Below, one piece after another: positions 1 through 8,961 of a stretch of 64,000 nucleotides of DNA. Under the pieces are notes generated by a model. That model was not told the DNA's origin, did no database searches, and worked only from the letters and a program-made list of their open reading frames with translations. Position 1 is the first letter of the stretch; each line of letters opens with the position of its first letter. The position numbers and the translations under genes were made by a program. Source of the stretch: Tautonia marina (GTDB taxonomy: Bacteria > Planctomycetota > Planctomycetia > Isosphaerales > Isosphaeraceae); the NCBI RefSeq assembly GCF_009177065.1, contig NZ_WEZF01000016.1, positions 62,001 through 126,000 on the forward strand, in the 5' to 3' direction.

Positions 1-1042
1 CATCGGCACGCCGGTGGCCGTCGTCAGTGCCCTGGCGAGTGCGGCGCGGAAGGGGGTGCTGGTCAAAGGAGGGCAGTTCCTCGAAGCGATCGGGCGGCTC
101 CGGGTCCTGGCGTTCGACAAGACAGGGACCTTGACCCTGGGTGATCCGAGCGTCGTTGAGGTCGTTCCCAAGGCCCCCGAGGGGGCCGACCGGATGCTCC
201 GCATCGCCGCGGCGCTCGGCGATCACGGCGGCCACGTCCTCGGCCGGGCCATCGCCAGGCACGCCCGCGACCAGCACCTGACCGTCCCCTCGGCCACCGA
301 CTACCGGGCCGAGGCCGGGCTAGGTGCCAGCGGCATGGTCGAGGCATCTCGGTATCACATCGGCAGCCATCGCTATGTCGATCAGGCCGGGCTCTGCGAG
401 GCGTCGTTTCACGCCTCGATCGACAACGCCGCCCAGGAGCCGGGAACCGCCGTCGTCCTCTCCACGACCGACGGCCCGCTCGGCTGGATTCGCCTGGCCG
501 ATCGCCCCCGGCCCGAGGCCGCCGCCGTGCTCGCCGATCTCTCTCGCCTCGGCATTCATTCCGTCATGCTCACGGGCGATAACTCAGCGACCGCCGCCGC
601 CATTGCCCGAGAGCTTGGCCTGACCGACCATCGCGCCAATCTGCTTCCCGCCGATAAGGCCCAGGCCGTTCAGGATCTCGACGCCCAGCACGGCCCGACC
701 GGAATGGTCGGCGATGGTGTGAACGACGCCCCCGCCCTGGCCGAGGCCCGCGTCAGCGTCTCGCTCGGCGGCATTGCCAGTGCTTCGGCCCTGGAAGTCG
801 CCGACATCGTCCTGATGGCCGACGACCTGCGCGGCCTCCCCTGGCTCGTCCGCCACAGCCGACGAACCCTGGCGATCATCCGTCAGAACATCGCCCTGGC
901 CATCGGCATCAAGGTGCTCGTCCTCTTCCTCGCCGCCGTCGGCCTGGCCGACCTCTGGATGGCCATTGCCGCCGACGTTGGCACGACCCTTGTCGTCGTA
1001 GCCAACGCCATGCGGCTCCTCCATCCCGGTGATCGAGACTGA
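1..1042 (+). CDS. Heavy-metal P1B-type ATPase, C-terminal part (5' end outside window)
   Basis: This is the C-terminal half of a metal-pumping P-type ATPase. The reading frame is open from base 2, so the gene starts upstream and the GTG at 14 is internal. The sequence after the missing CPC membrane segment (IGTPVAVVSALASAARKG) leads into the phosphorylation motif DKTGTLT, whose Asp codon is at 116. The hinge motif GDGVNDAP and two final membrane helices follow. The last helices carry a Lys (IGIKVLVLF) and an Asp-x-Gly (ADVGTT), which in this family mark the Zn/Cd/Pb group (CadA/ZntA). The nucleotide-domain HP motif, usually SEHPL, reads GGHVLG here. Substrate is inferred from these signatures. 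It is convergent with the DUF1080 gene. Confidence 0.93.
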   Translation, partial: IGTPVAVVSALASAARKGVLVKGGQFLEAIGRLRVLAFDKTGTLTLGDPSVVEVVPKAPEGADRMLRIAAALGDHGGHVLGRAIARHARDQHLTVPSATDYRAEAGLGASGMVEASRYHIGSHRYVDQAGLCEASFHASIDNAAQEPGTAVVLSTTDGPLGWIRLADRPRPEAAAVLADLSRLGIHSVMLTGDNSATAAAIARELGLTDHRANLLPADKAQAVQDLDAQHGPTGMVGDGVNDAPALAEARVSVSLGGIASASALEVADIVLMADDLRGLPWLVRHSRRTLAIIRQNIALAIGIKVLVLFLAAVGLADLWMAIAADVGTTLVVVANAMRLLHPGDRD

Positions 1043-1068
1043 CGCGGCTCAGGTTCAACCGTGATCCA

Positions 1069-1719
1069 TCAGTCGGCCTTGAGCGGCTTGACGCTCACTT
1101 CCTTGAAGTACACCAGATCGTCGTCGCCGTGGTTCTGAAGGCCAATGTAGCCTCGGGTCTTCCTCGGCTGACGTTTGGGGTCGATGTCGTTCCGAGGCGG
1201 CGGAATCGGGTCGCTCGTCGGGTCGAACCGCGAAACCGGCTCGCCGTTGACCGAAACGGCAATCACCTCGCCGTCGAGCGTGATTTTCATCGTGTTCCAC
1301 TCGCCGGGCCTCGACTCGATTTTCTTCGCCTCGGCAAACGAATAGATCGCCCCCGTCTGGCTCAGCGGGCTTCCTCGATCGACGATCTGCACCTCGTAGC
1401 CGTTGTGCACGGCGTACCACGGGTCATCCGGCTCCTCGGCGATCCGGATGTAGACTCCCGCGTTATCCCGGTCGTCTCCCACCTTGTACACGACCCGAAT
1501 CACGCAGTCGCCGAACGTCTCCTTCTCATAGTAGAGCAGCCCCATGCCGCCGACGGTCTTGAACCCGTCCCCGTCTTCCACCTTCTCGAACGATCCGGGG
1601 CCGACCTGCTTCCAGCCGTCGAGCGTCTTGCCGTCGAAGATCACCCGGAACCCGTCCTCCTCGACCATCGCTGGCGAGGCCAGCATCACCAAAGAAACCG
1701 TCAGCGATTGAAGAAGCAT
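1069..1719 (-). CDS. Secreted DUF1080 (3-keto-disaccharide hydrolase-like) protein
   Basis: A 216-residue exported protein of the DUF1080 family, which has a concanavalin-like fold and is very common in planctomycetes; some members act on 3-keto-glycosides. The N-terminus is a short hydrophobic signal peptide (MLLQSLTVSLVMLASPA). The family signature IFDGKTLDGWKQVG follows directly, and NAGVYIRI and GYIGLQNHGDDD lie near the middle and end. An ATG six bases upstream (1725) has its GGGAG only one base away, while the ATG at 1719 has it at 7 bases, so 1719 was chosen. Substrate is unknown. It is probably periplasmic or surface-bound and stands apart from the transporter genes behind it. Confidence 0.9.
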   Translation of the reverse strand: MLLQSLTVSLVMLASPAMVEEDGFRVIFDGKTLDGWKQVGPGSFEKVEDGDGFKTVGGMGLLYYEKETFGDCVIRVVYKVGDDRDNAGVYIRIAEEPDDPWYAVHNGYEVQIVDRGSPLSQTGAIYSFAEAKKIESRPGEWNTMKITLDGEVIAVSVNGEPVSRFDPTSDPIPPPRNDIDPKRQPRKTRGYIGLQNHGDDDLVYFKEVSVKPLKAD

Positions 1720-1890
1720 TGCCATTCTCCCGGCATCCGTCTCGAATCAACGATCGCGAACTCGCCGGCGCTGCGGCCGGCCCGGCGCGATCCACCCTTG
1801 CCCGACGAGCGTCTGCCCGCCGGGCGATGATTCGATCGTACCAGGATTTCCGACGCGATTCCCGAGGCTCCTGCAGTATCTCCCGCGTCT

Positions 1891-2937
1891 TCAATCGGCG
1901 CAGGGTACGGCTACCGTCGGCCTTGGCAGCTCAACAGGTCGAGGAGCCTCAACCACCGCTTCCGGCACCACCGCCCGAGCTCGTCTCGGGCGGATCGTCC
2001 AGAGGATCCCGCCGATCGTCAACGCTCCCCCGACGATCAAGAAGGGCGTGACTGCCTCGCCCAGGAACAGATACCCCCACACCACCGTCAAGATCGGCGC
2101 CGCGTTGCCGAAGGTGGCCACCTCGCTCGCATCGAGCCGTGTCATCGCCAGATTCTGAAACGCCAGCGCGAAGACCGTGACAATCAACGTCAGGTGCGCC
2201 AGGCCGATCCAGGCCACCGCCGAAGCGTTCCCGATCGCCCCCAGGCCCAGCGGCAAGATCGATCCGTCCCAGTCCAGGAAGAACAACGACACCGGCAGAT
2301 CCATCAACGAGCCAACCACGAACGTTCCCGCCAGCGCCGGAATCGCCCCATGCCGACGGATCAAAGGCCGGCTGACAATCATGTACGCTCCCCAGGTCAC
2401 CACCGCGCCGACGAGCAAGATATCGCCCAGGATCGCCCGAGACGCCTCGACCGACGTGTCTCCCCTCAGGCTCCCCAGGCCAATCACCGCCACGCCCAGT
2501 ACGCTGGCGACAATCCCCACCAGCCGGTCCCCTCTCAGCCGTTCCTGGCCGATCGCGCTGGCGATCAACAGCACAAACAACGGGTTCGTCGCGTAAATCA
2601 GGCCAACATGCGTCGTTGGTGCCAGCCGAGCACCCGTCAGGAAGAACAGTTGATTCAATCCCACGCAAAAGAGGCCCGACGCCAGCACCCGCCCGCGATC
2701 TTCTCGAAGAAGCCGCAGCAGCGCTCCGCCCTTCATCGCAAACGGCAAGAGGCACAGCCCCGCCACTCCGAACCGCACCAGCGGCACCAACGGCAAGGGC
2801 AACTCCCGCACCGCCAGCTTGGCCGAGAGGGCCGTGGTGGATCCGATCAAGACCATCAAGATCAGGAAGACGTATGCCGCCCAGTCCCGTCCGCCCGTCC
2901 CATGATGCGAACTGCCACCGTCATCCTGACCTGCCAT
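1891..2937 (-). CDS. EamA-family (DMT) transporter
   Basis: A 348-residue membrane protein with about ten hydrophobic helices in two repeated halves, the usual layout of EamA/drug-metabolite transporters. The first half begins after a polar N-terminus (AAYVFLILMVLIGSTTALSAKLAV). The second half starts near residue 170 (GDILLVGAVVTWGAYMIVSRPL) and ends in the typical EamA tail with an ALTIGGILW helix. The last 40 residues are Pro/Val/Arg-rich and probably cytoplasmic. Substrate cannot be predicted; the family covers amino acids, metabolites and drugs. It lies downstream of the SMR transporter on the same strand with a 163-bp gap, so co-transcription is possible but not shown. Confidence 0.88.
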   Translation of the reverse strand: MAGQDDGGSSHHGTGGRDWAAYVFLILMVLIGSTTALSAKLAVRELPLPLVPLVRFGVAGLCLLPFAMKGGALLRLLREDRGRVLASGLFCVGLNQLFFLTGARLAPTTHVGLIYATNPLFVLLIASAIGQERLRGDRLVGIVASVLGVAVIGLGSLRGDTSVEASRAILGDILLVGAVVTWGAYMIVSRPLIRRHGAIPALAGTFVVGSLMDLPVSLFFLDWDGSILPLGLGAIGNASAVAWIGLAHLTLIVTVFALAFQNLAMTRLDASEVATFGNAAPILTVVWGYLFLGEAVTPFLIVGGALTIGGILWTIRPRRARAVVPEAVVEAPRPVELPRPTVAVPCAD

Positions 2938-3100
2938 CGAAAGAACCCCAATGGTGAAAATGCCTGGATTTCAAGCAGCCTGAGCCATCCCGGCTGCGCG
3001 TCTCTCCACTTATCCTAAGAGGCTCGACAAGGCCAACAGGTTCGAGCCTCGCGATCCAATTCCTCGGCGCCGGCCGACCATCCCCGCGCCGCCCCGCTGG

Positions 3101-3421
3101 TCAATCGCCCGAAATCACCTTCAGCCCAATCACCGAGCCGATCAGGATCATCAAGAGCGCCACCCGGCCCCCCGTCAGCGGGTCCTTGAACAGCGCGATG
3201 CCGACGATTGCCGTGCCGCACGCGCCGATCCCCGTCCAGACCGCATACGCCGTGCCGAGCGGAATCGTCTGAATCGCCCTCGTCAACAGCACAAAGCTCA
3301 GGATGCTCAACACCAAAAACCCGGCCGAGGGGATCGGCCGGGTAAAGTTCTCGCTCAGCTTTAAACAGGTGGTAAAGCCGACCTCGGCGAGACCGGCAAT
3401 CACCAAAATGATCCAGGCCAT
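3101..3421 (-). CDS. sugE: SMR-family transporter, SugE/Gdx type
   Basis: A 106-residue, four-helix small multidrug resistance protein. The membrane-embedded Glu typical of the family is in AGLAEVGF at residue 13. The block GTAYAVWTGIGA in helix 3 is characteristic of the SugE/Gdx branch, whose studied members export guanidinium rather than bulky drugs. Length matches the family (about 105 residues). The rest of helix 1 (GFTTCLKLSENF) differs from E. coli SugE and belongs to a divergent subgroup, so the substrate is inferred. No convincing guanidine riboswitch was seen in the 107 bases upstream. A second SMR partner gene is absent, consistent with a homodimer. Confidence 0.88.
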   Translation of the reverse strand: MAWIILVIAGLAEVGFTTCLKLSENFTRPIPSAGFLVLSILSFVLLTRAIQTIPLGTAYAVWTGIGACGTAIVGIALFKDPLTGGRVALLMILIGSVIGLKVISGD

Positions 3422-3528
3422 GAATGTTTCGGAGAGGGAGGGGTCACTGGGGAGGGAAAATCAATGATCATTCTACGCGATTGCCCGGCCCCCATGCGAT
3501 TGCAATTGCTCGCCCCGCCCTCCCCGGC

Positions 3529-4845
3529 TCATCGGGCCGCGATCGACGCCGAACGGAGCGGCTCGGTTCGATGGCTTTGCGCCTTCTGAAACGCCCGCTG
3601 CCGTTCCAGTCGCGTTTGATCGTACAGCGAGCGATAGAAGGATTCCTCGGCCTCGGTGAATTCCAGGCCGCGCCGCCCCTTGACGATCCTGGCCGTCTCG
3701 AACATCTGCTCCAGCTCGAAACCCTTGGCCACCTTGCCCCAGAGGACACTCGAAAAGCTCGGCACGTGCTTCGGCAGGAGCCAGCCGGCCGGCAAGACGT
3801 TGCACATCACGCCGATCGAGGTTCCGGTGTTCAGCATGCTGCCGAGCCCCGTCCGCGTGTGGTCGCCGATGAAGCAACCGACCTTGGCCTGGCCGGTTGG
3901 CACCGGGTCCCCTTGCAACGGCACTTCAACCTCACCGTAATCGTTCCGCAGGTCGCTGTTCGAGGTGATCGCCCCCAGGTTGACCCATTCTCCCACGTAC
4001 GAGTGCCCCAGGAACCCCTCGTGATACTTGTTCGAGTACCCCTGGATGATCGACGCCTCCACCTCGCCGCCAACTCGGCAGACTGGGCCGATCGTCACCG
4101 CCCCCCGAACATTCGCCCGGAACAACTGCGTCCCCGCGCCGATGACGCACGGCCCCTCGATCCTCGTGAACGGCTGCACCCAAACATCTCGCTCCACGAT
4201 GATCGGCCCGTTCGTCGTGTCGAAGACCGTGTACGGATCGATCCGCGCGGTTTCATGAATCCGCAACTGATCCGAAGGCCCGACCAGCGCCATCGACTGC
4301 AAGTGCCGGTTCGTCACCGAATCACCGCCGAGCGCCTCGAAATCCTCCCGAATCGCCTGCTCGTTCAGGGACACGAGATCCCAGGGGCGATCAATCCACT
4401 GCCCGCCGATCTCCTCGCCATCGACCTTCGCCAAAAGATCGTCGAACCACTCGTCCACCCGGTGACTCGTCAGCGCTACGGCCCGCTCCGGACCCACCAC
4501 CGCGCAGGCCGGCCGACCGTTGCAAAGCCCCAGCCAGGGAGCCGCCGTTGTCGAGGGCTCGAAGTTCTTCGGCGGCACCCAGCGGGCATTGGCCACGATC
4601 ACCGGCCCCTGGGCGAGCCAGTCGGCGTCGTTGAGCATCGTGTGAGGGTCGCGCTCACGGGCGATCGGTTCCAGCACCGACCGCACGATCGCCGCCCTCC
4701 GCGCCGGTCCCGGACCGACCCCAAAGGCCCGAGCGGTCCGCTCCCCCAGGGTCACCGCTCCCAGTCGCAAGGCATACGCCGGACGAGTCAGCGTCAACGG
4801 CTCCAGGCCGGCCACGGCCAGGTCTTCGACGAAGCAGAGACGCAT
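3529..4845 (-). CDS. GlmU-like sugar nucleotidyltransferase/acyltransferase
   Basis: A 438-residue protein of the alternative GlmU family found in Bacteroidetes and Planctomycetes, predicted to make UDP-GlcNAc from glucosamine-1-phosphate. The N-terminal half (MRLCFVEDLAVAGLEPLTLTRPAY) is the divergent nucleotidyltransferase domain, without the usual GxGTRM loop. From about residue 250 there are hexapeptide repeats of a left-handed beta-helix with the blocks KYHEGFLGHSYVGEW, NSDLRNDYG and CFIGDHTRTGLGSMLNTGT. The frame is open further upstream, but the ATG at 4845 is preceded by AAGGAG and starts the conserved domain. UDP-GlcNAc would feed the cell envelope. Activity is inferred from family. 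Confidence 0.88.
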   Translation of the reverse strand: MRLCFVEDLAVAGLEPLTLTRPAYALRLGAVTLGERTARAFGVGPGPARRAAIVRSVLEPIARERDPHTMLNDADWLAQGPVIVANARWVPPKNFEPSTTAAPWLGLCNGRPACAVVGPERAVALTSHRVDEWFDDLLAKVDGEEIGGQWIDRPWDLVSLNEQAIREDFEALGGDSVTNRHLQSMALVGPSDQLRIHETARIDPYTVFDTTNGPIIVERDVWVQPFTRIEGPCVIGAGTQLFRANVRGAVTIGPVCRVGGEVEASIIQGYSNKYHEGFLGHSYVGEWVNLGAITSNSDLRNDYGEVEVPLQGDPVPTGQAKVGCFIGDHTRTGLGSMLNTGTSIGVMCNVLPAGWLLPKHVPSFSSVLWGKVAKGFELEQMFETARIVKGRRGLEFTEAEESFYRSLYDQTRLERQRAFQKAQSHRTEPLRSASIAAR

Positions 4846-5124
4846 TGGAGGCTCCTTCCATGATGCCGGGTTGATTCTGAGCCCTCGGAGCGTACTTTCG
4901 AGAACGCGGATCGATCGCGTGACGACTCGCTCCGGTGATCGAGGACCGACCCACGTCTCGCCGGTCAGGCTGCTCGAACCCTCATGCGCTCGCGATTCCT
5001 TCCGTGTCCGATTCGCGAGCGACCAGGCGTCGCTGGCGCGGATTATAGCGACCAGGCACCCCCCGCCTACCCCGATTTCCGCATTTTGACGGTCCTCCAC
5101 GGAGCGGCCACCGGTCCCTCCTCC

Positions 5125-5613
5125 TTACCGGACCCGATGAAACTGCACCTCATCCCGGTCCAGGTCGAGCGTTGCCACGGTCCACTCCCTCGCCCGGTGC
5201 AAGGCTCCCGGATTGATCTGGCGGATCGGACCGTCCCGCTCGTTCAGCCATTGATGCGAGTGGCCAAAGAGCAGGTAATCGGGCCTGGCCTTGAGTAAGC
5301 GACGGAATTCGCTCGTAAGATGGCCGTGCGTCACCCCGATCCGACGCCCTGCCAGTTCGATCTCCGCCGCCCAGCCGAGCATCGTCCCCCCCGTTGCCAC
5401 CACCGCCCGCTCGATCCCTTCGAGATCGAAGTCGTTATTTCCGAGCACGTAATGGCAGGCGATCCCCGCCCCGGCCACCGTGTGCACGACCGCCGGCTCG
5501 GTCAGGTCGCCGCAGTGGATCAAGACCTCGGCCCCCTCGGCCGCCAGCAAGGCCACCGCCGCGGCCGTCCGCCCGATCTGATCGTGAGAGTCGGACAGAA
5601 TTCCGATTCGCAT
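5125..5613 (-). CDS. YfcE/MJ0936-family metallophosphoesterase
   Basis: A 162-residue calcineurin-like phosphoesterase. All metal-binding blocks are visible in order: DSHD near residue 8, HCGDLTE near 33, GNND near 58, THGH near 96 and FGHSH near 116. Relatives are Mn-dependent phosphodiesterases active on small model substrates; the physiological substrate is unknown. Length is normal for the family and there is no signal peptide, so it should be cytoplasmic. GAGGGG lies about 8 bases before the ATG. It is 279 bases upstream of the GlmU-like gene on the same strand and divergent from the small protein gene at 5929. Confidence 0.92.
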   Translation of the reverse strand: MRIGILSDSHDQIGRTAAAVALLAAEGAEVLIHCGDLTEPAVVHTVAGAGIACHYVLGNNDFDLEGIERAVVATGGTMLGWAAEIELAGRRIGVTHGHLTSEFRRLLKARPDYLLFGHSHQWLNERDGPIRQINPGALHRAREWTVATLDLDRDEVQFHRVR

Positions 5614-5928
5614 GGCTGACCCCTCGACCCGAGGCGGATTCCCTTGGCGACATCACAAACGGATCGTAGAATACCCGCGGACTTCCAGCCTGTCGGCCCC
5701 GAATCGCTTCGCGATCGTTTCCCGTCTTCCCGTCGAGGGCCGATCTTTGCTGGTGTCCGACGACGCCCCTTGTCGGGGCGTCGCTCGATCGGCCGACCGG
5801 AAACGGCCAATCGCGGGGGATCGGGCCATGCCTCACAGGTGACTCGACCGACGGACTCCCGAACGGCCGTCGCCTCATGCTGCGCCGATCGTCCCTGGCT
5901 CTACCCGCTTTGAGCGGGGAGGTGTCCC
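5614..5928. promoter_or_regulatory. Divergent intergenic region with two hairpins
   Basis: These 315 bases separate the phosphoesterase (left) from a small gene (right) and must hold both promoters, though no clear -35/-10 pair was recognised. A perfect 9-bp stem with a 5-base loop spans 5761-5783 (CGACGCCCC / GGGGCGTCG). A second small stem (CCCGCT 5904-5909, AGCGGG 5913-5918) overlaps the start of the GGGGAGG ribosome-binding site of the gene at 5929 and could mask it. Confidence 0.4.
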
Positions 5929-6156
5929 ATGTTCACGACCCAGAACGACCGAACCACCGACCGACCGCACGAGACAACCGTCGATCCCCATCTCGTCCGC
6001 GCCCCCGAACCGGCCGTCGAGGCTCCCGACCGCGGCGAAGACCTCGCCGAACCGCTCGAAGACGCCATCATCCGCCATGCCGAGGCCCCCGACGCCGGCG
6101 ACTCCCGGGCCGACCAGATCGAGCAAGAGTACACGCACGGACGCAGCATGACCTGA
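5929..6156 (+). CDS. Small acidic hypothetical protein
   Basis: A 75-residue hydrophilic protein rich in Asp, Glu, Pro and Thr with no recognised domain, no signal peptide and no membrane helix. Support for a real gene is a strong ribosome-binding site (GGGGAGG at 5916-5922, 6 bases before the ATG) and a strong preference for G or C at third codon positions, like its neighbours. The central part (DLAEPLEDAIIRHAEAPDAG) could form a short helix. An antisense frame also exists but has no comparable start site. It may be restricted to close relatives; function is unknown. Confidence 0.5.
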   Translation: MFTTQNDRTTDRPHETTVDPHLVRAPEPAVEAPDRGEDLAEPLEDAIIRHAEAPDAGDSRADQIEQEYTHGRSMT

Positions 6157-6231
6157 TCCGAATCTGATGCACAACCCGCTCGGTTCGCCGCCGGACCTTC
6201 TCCCGCCTCGACCGGTCCGGCGGCGATCCGA

Positions 6232-7023
6232 TCAATCGGGCGTGAACATCAGGCCCCCGCCCCCTTGCTGCTCGGCCGCGTCAAACTTCACGATCGACAG
6301 CACCAGCAAGGTAAACCGCGCCAGGCCGCCCACCCCCTCGGGCATGACCCAGACGTAACAGTCTCCGTGACGCCCCACGTAACGGGCCGCTTTCGGCACG
6401 TCCTTCTTCCGCCCGATGAAGAACCAGCCCTGGGGAACCTCCCCGTACTGACTCACCTCGACCGAGCTCAACAACGATCGCGTTTCCCGATCGGTGTCTC
6501 CGAAGGAATTCTCATTGTCCGAATCCTCACCCGTGGGCCTGATCCTTCTGGCCTCGGCAATGAAGTTCGGTTCCGGCAACGGCGGAAGCCCCAGCACGCG
6601 CCGATAGACCGTTTGCAACGCGTAAAGCTGGATCGGATCCCCCACCGCGTCTGTTCCCCACTGCAACGCCACTTGCCGAGAGCCCTGCGGACCATATGTC
6701 TCGATCCCCAGCCCTCCCCCTTCAAACGTCGAGAACCCGCCCCCTTGCTGGCCGATGCCGATCCGGTCCTGAATCTGCACCGTTCCATCCCGAACACGAA
6801 CATGCCAGGGCAAGGTCGTCGGTTCGTCGGCGAACATGGCGATGTTGTTCAGCACAATCTGATAGATGATCGTCTGAAAGCTATTGGCCGTCAGCACGGT
6901 GCTGATGCTCAACTGCTGATGCGCGCAACCACCGATCAGCACCGCCAGCATCAGCCCCACGATGAAGCCGTGCTCCCGAAGCCTCAACCCTCGCCTCATC
7001 GTTCTCCCAAGCGGATCGGCCAT
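6232..7023 (-). CDS. Putative lipoprotein, partner of TolC-like gene
   Basis: A 263-residue predicted lipoprotein: an Arg-rich start is followed by a hydrophobic stretch (FIVGLMLAVLI) and a lipobox ending in Cys33 (IGGC). The body has no domain I can name; motifs are GIETYGPQGSRQVALQWGTD and a C-terminal hydrophobic segment (FTLLVLSIVKF). Its ATG shares one base with the stop codon of the upstream TolC-like gene (TGATG), so the two are almost certainly translated together. This suggests a role at the outer membrane beside the TolC-like channel. A shorter start at the ninth codon (MRRGLRL) is also possible. Confidence 0.8.
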   Translation of the reverse strand: MADPLGRTMRRGLRLREHGFIVGLMLAVLIGGCAHQQLSISTVLTANSFQTIIYQIVLNNIAMFADEPTTLPWHVRVRDGTVQIQDRIGIGQQGGGFSTFEGGGLGIETYGPQGSRQVALQWGTDAVGDPIQLYALQTVYRRVLGLPPLPEPNFIAEARRIRPTGEDSDNENSFGDTDRETRSLLSSVEVSQYGEVPQGWFFIGRKKDVPKAARYVGRHGDCYVWVMPEGVGGLARFTLLVLSIVKFDAAEQQGGGGLMFTPD

Positions 7024-8432
7024 CAGTTCGGGTCCCTCGACGGCCGTCCCCCGACCGGGACTCCCCCTCCCGAAGGGGCCTGGGGCAGCCCGCCACTCGG
7101 GGGCCGGGGGGTCGTGGACTCGACAATGTCCTCGACCAGCAACATTCCCTCGATCGCAGTCTCGGCGTTTCGAAGTTCCTCGTATTCCAGGAACAATTTC
7201 TGAAGCCCATCGGTGTAGGCCCCCAGCGCCGACTGAACCCGAGAATAGCTTGCCTCCTCGTTCCGAAACTCGTCGCCGTAAATCTCGAACGCCTGCAGCG
7301 ATCGGGGCAGGATCTCCTCCTGATAGCGCTTCACATTGGCATTGCTGGTCAGATACTGGTTGTATCGCCGAGCCAGGCGTTGCTCGATCGACAATCGAAC
7401 CCGGGCCAGGTTCTGTCGAGCGTCGGTCAAGGCATGATGCGCTCTGGCAATGTTCCCCTGATTGCGGTCCCAGAGGGGCAGATCGACGTACACCCGAACG
7501 ATCCCGATCGTGTCGTCATTCGAAAGGTCGTGGGCGGCTCCTCCCCGAAGGATCAGATCGGGAATGGGCTCAACCTCCTCGCGTCTCAGATCCCGCTGGG
7601 TTCGCAACACGCGAAGCTCAGCAATCTTGACCTCCGGGCTCCCTTCCAGCAGGTACGCCAGACTCTCCTCCCACGACACCGGCGCCGCCTGCCGTTCCAG
7701 ATCGCCCGCCAGCGGAACCGGCTCCATTCCTGGAACTCCGAGATAGGCGGCCAGTTCTCTCCACGAGTTTTGGTAACGATCCTCCAACTGCTCGCGGTCC
7801 AACCGCATTGCAGTGGCGTCGTTTTCCGCCAGCAGCAGATCGGCCTTTGAGGCGTGACCGCTGTCGACCTTCGCCCGGGTCAACGCCACCACCTCGTCCG
7901 CCATCCGGATCAACCCGGCGCGGGCCTCCAGCAATCGCTGCTGCGCCAGGATCTGCCAGCTCCGGAGCCGCACGCCGTTCCGGACCCGGTATTGCTGTTC
8001 CACCAGCCCCCACCGAGCAATCTCCACGTCCACCTCGTAGCGCGACCGGTTGATCCGCAGCTTCCCTCCGGTGACGATCGGTTGCTGGACGAACCCGCCC
8101 TGCGTCCCCATCGTCCCCCCTGCCCCGAGACTCTGCGAGTTCCAGACGGCAATCGGGTTCGGATACCTCCCGGCCTGATCGGCGTTGCCCTGGGCCTGGC
8201 CGATTCGCTCGGCCGCCTGCGCAAGGGTCGGATTCGACTGCAGCGCGATCTGTTCCAGGTCCGCGACCGTCAACACGTGCCGCTCGGCCGGCACCGCGGG
8301 GCCGGTCCTCACTTCCATCGGCCGAGCATTGGGCAACGGCGGCAGATCGATCGGCGGCCCGACTTGCACAACGACCATCGCGAGCCAGAGGATCGTCACA
8401 CGTCCGCTCCACCGTGGGTTCACACGATTCAT
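7023..8432 (-). CDS. TolC-family outer membrane efflux protein
   Basis: A 469-residue protein of the outer membrane efflux protein family, the exit duct of tripartite pumps or type I secretion. The frame extends upstream, but the ATG at 8432 starts a proper signal peptide (WSGRVTILWLAMVVVQVG) and was chosen. Family features are LEQIALQSNPTLAQA near the mature N-terminus, two long alpha-helical repeats and the closing helix LEYEELRNAETAIEGMLL. The C-terminal 25 residues are Pro/Gly-rich. No membrane-fusion protein or inner-membrane pump gene lies beside it, so its partners are elsewhere. It is translationally coupled to the lipoprotein gene downstream. Confidence 0.9.
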   Translation of the reverse strand: MNRVNPRWSGRVTILWLAMVVVQVGPPIDLPPLPNARPMEVRTGPAVPAERHVLTVADLEQIALQSNPTLAQAAERIGQAQGNADQAGRYPNPIAVWNSQSLGAGGTMGTQGGFVQQPIVTGGKLRINRSRYEVDVEIARWGLVEQQYRVRNGVRLRSWQILAQQRLLEARAGLIRMADEVVALTRAKVDSGHASKADLLLAENDATAMRLDREQLEDRYQNSWRELAAYLGVPGMEPVPLAGDLERQAAPVSWEESLAYLLEGSPEVKIAELRVLRTQRDLRREEVEPIPDLILRGGAAHDLSNDDTIGIVRVYVDLPLWDRNQGNIARAHHALTDARQNLARVRLSIEQRLARRYNQYLTSNANVKRYQEEILPRSLQAFEIYGDEFRNEEASYSRVQSALGAYTDGLQKLFLEYEELRNAETAIEGMLLVEDIVESTTPRPPSGGLPQAPSGGGVPVGGRPSRDPN

Positions 8433-8910
8433 CGAACGCGCTCTCTCAGCACCCGGCCGAGAGACGCGTTCGATGATGTCGATTCGTCGGGTTGTATCGG
8501 TCGCTCGTCGCGTGAGTCTGAACGAAACCGGCTCTCCTCCCCCTCCTTCGCGTCCAACCTCCTGCCGGTCGCGACTACCGCCCCGCATTCCCGAACGCGG
8601 TTCCCATCGCCACACGCATTCCGGTCACTATCCGATCAAAAAGTGACTGCCGCCCCTCAATTTCTCGACAATAACACCGAGCAGATCCTCATCTGTGCCC
8701 CGCTTCCCCCTCGACCCTGTCCGCACCGATGTTGAACAGCCGTCTCCGAATCCAACGAAATGTTCTCGTTTTGAACGAACGTTCCTGGCGTGACGAAACG
8801 AAGCCATCCGCACCACCAAACAACGCCAACCTCCTGACGTAACGAAGCCCTTCCCATGCCCTGTTTCAGCTCATTCCCCCCGACGAATCGAACCGACCCA
8901 CCTTCGAAGC

Positions 8911-8934
8911 AACCCCTTTTCCAGTCAAGGGGTT
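8911..8934 (-). terminator. Perfect 8-bp hairpin downstream of lactate permease
   Basis: AACCCCTT (8911-8918) and AAGGGGTT (8927-8934) are exact inverted copies around an 8-base loop, about 85 bases beyond the stop of the leftward permease gene. There is no T-run after it, so a terminator role is only plausible. Confidence 0.35.
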
Positions 8935-8961
8935 ATGCTATGCGTTCACTGCCAACTCTTG

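Noticed and set aside
3422-3528. Guanidine riboswitch upstream of the SMR transporter
   Set aside because: The gap is only 107 bases and no conserved riboswitch helices or ACGR-type loops were seen.
3424-4863. Plus-strand frame of 479 residues opposite the GlmU-like gene
   Set aside because: Antisense shadow; the minus strand has the conserved beta-helix repeats and a good ribosome-binding site.
5875-6174. Minus-strand 99-residue protein opposite the small acidic gene
   Set aside because: It has no ribosome-binding site and a poor codon pattern, while the plus-strand frame has both.
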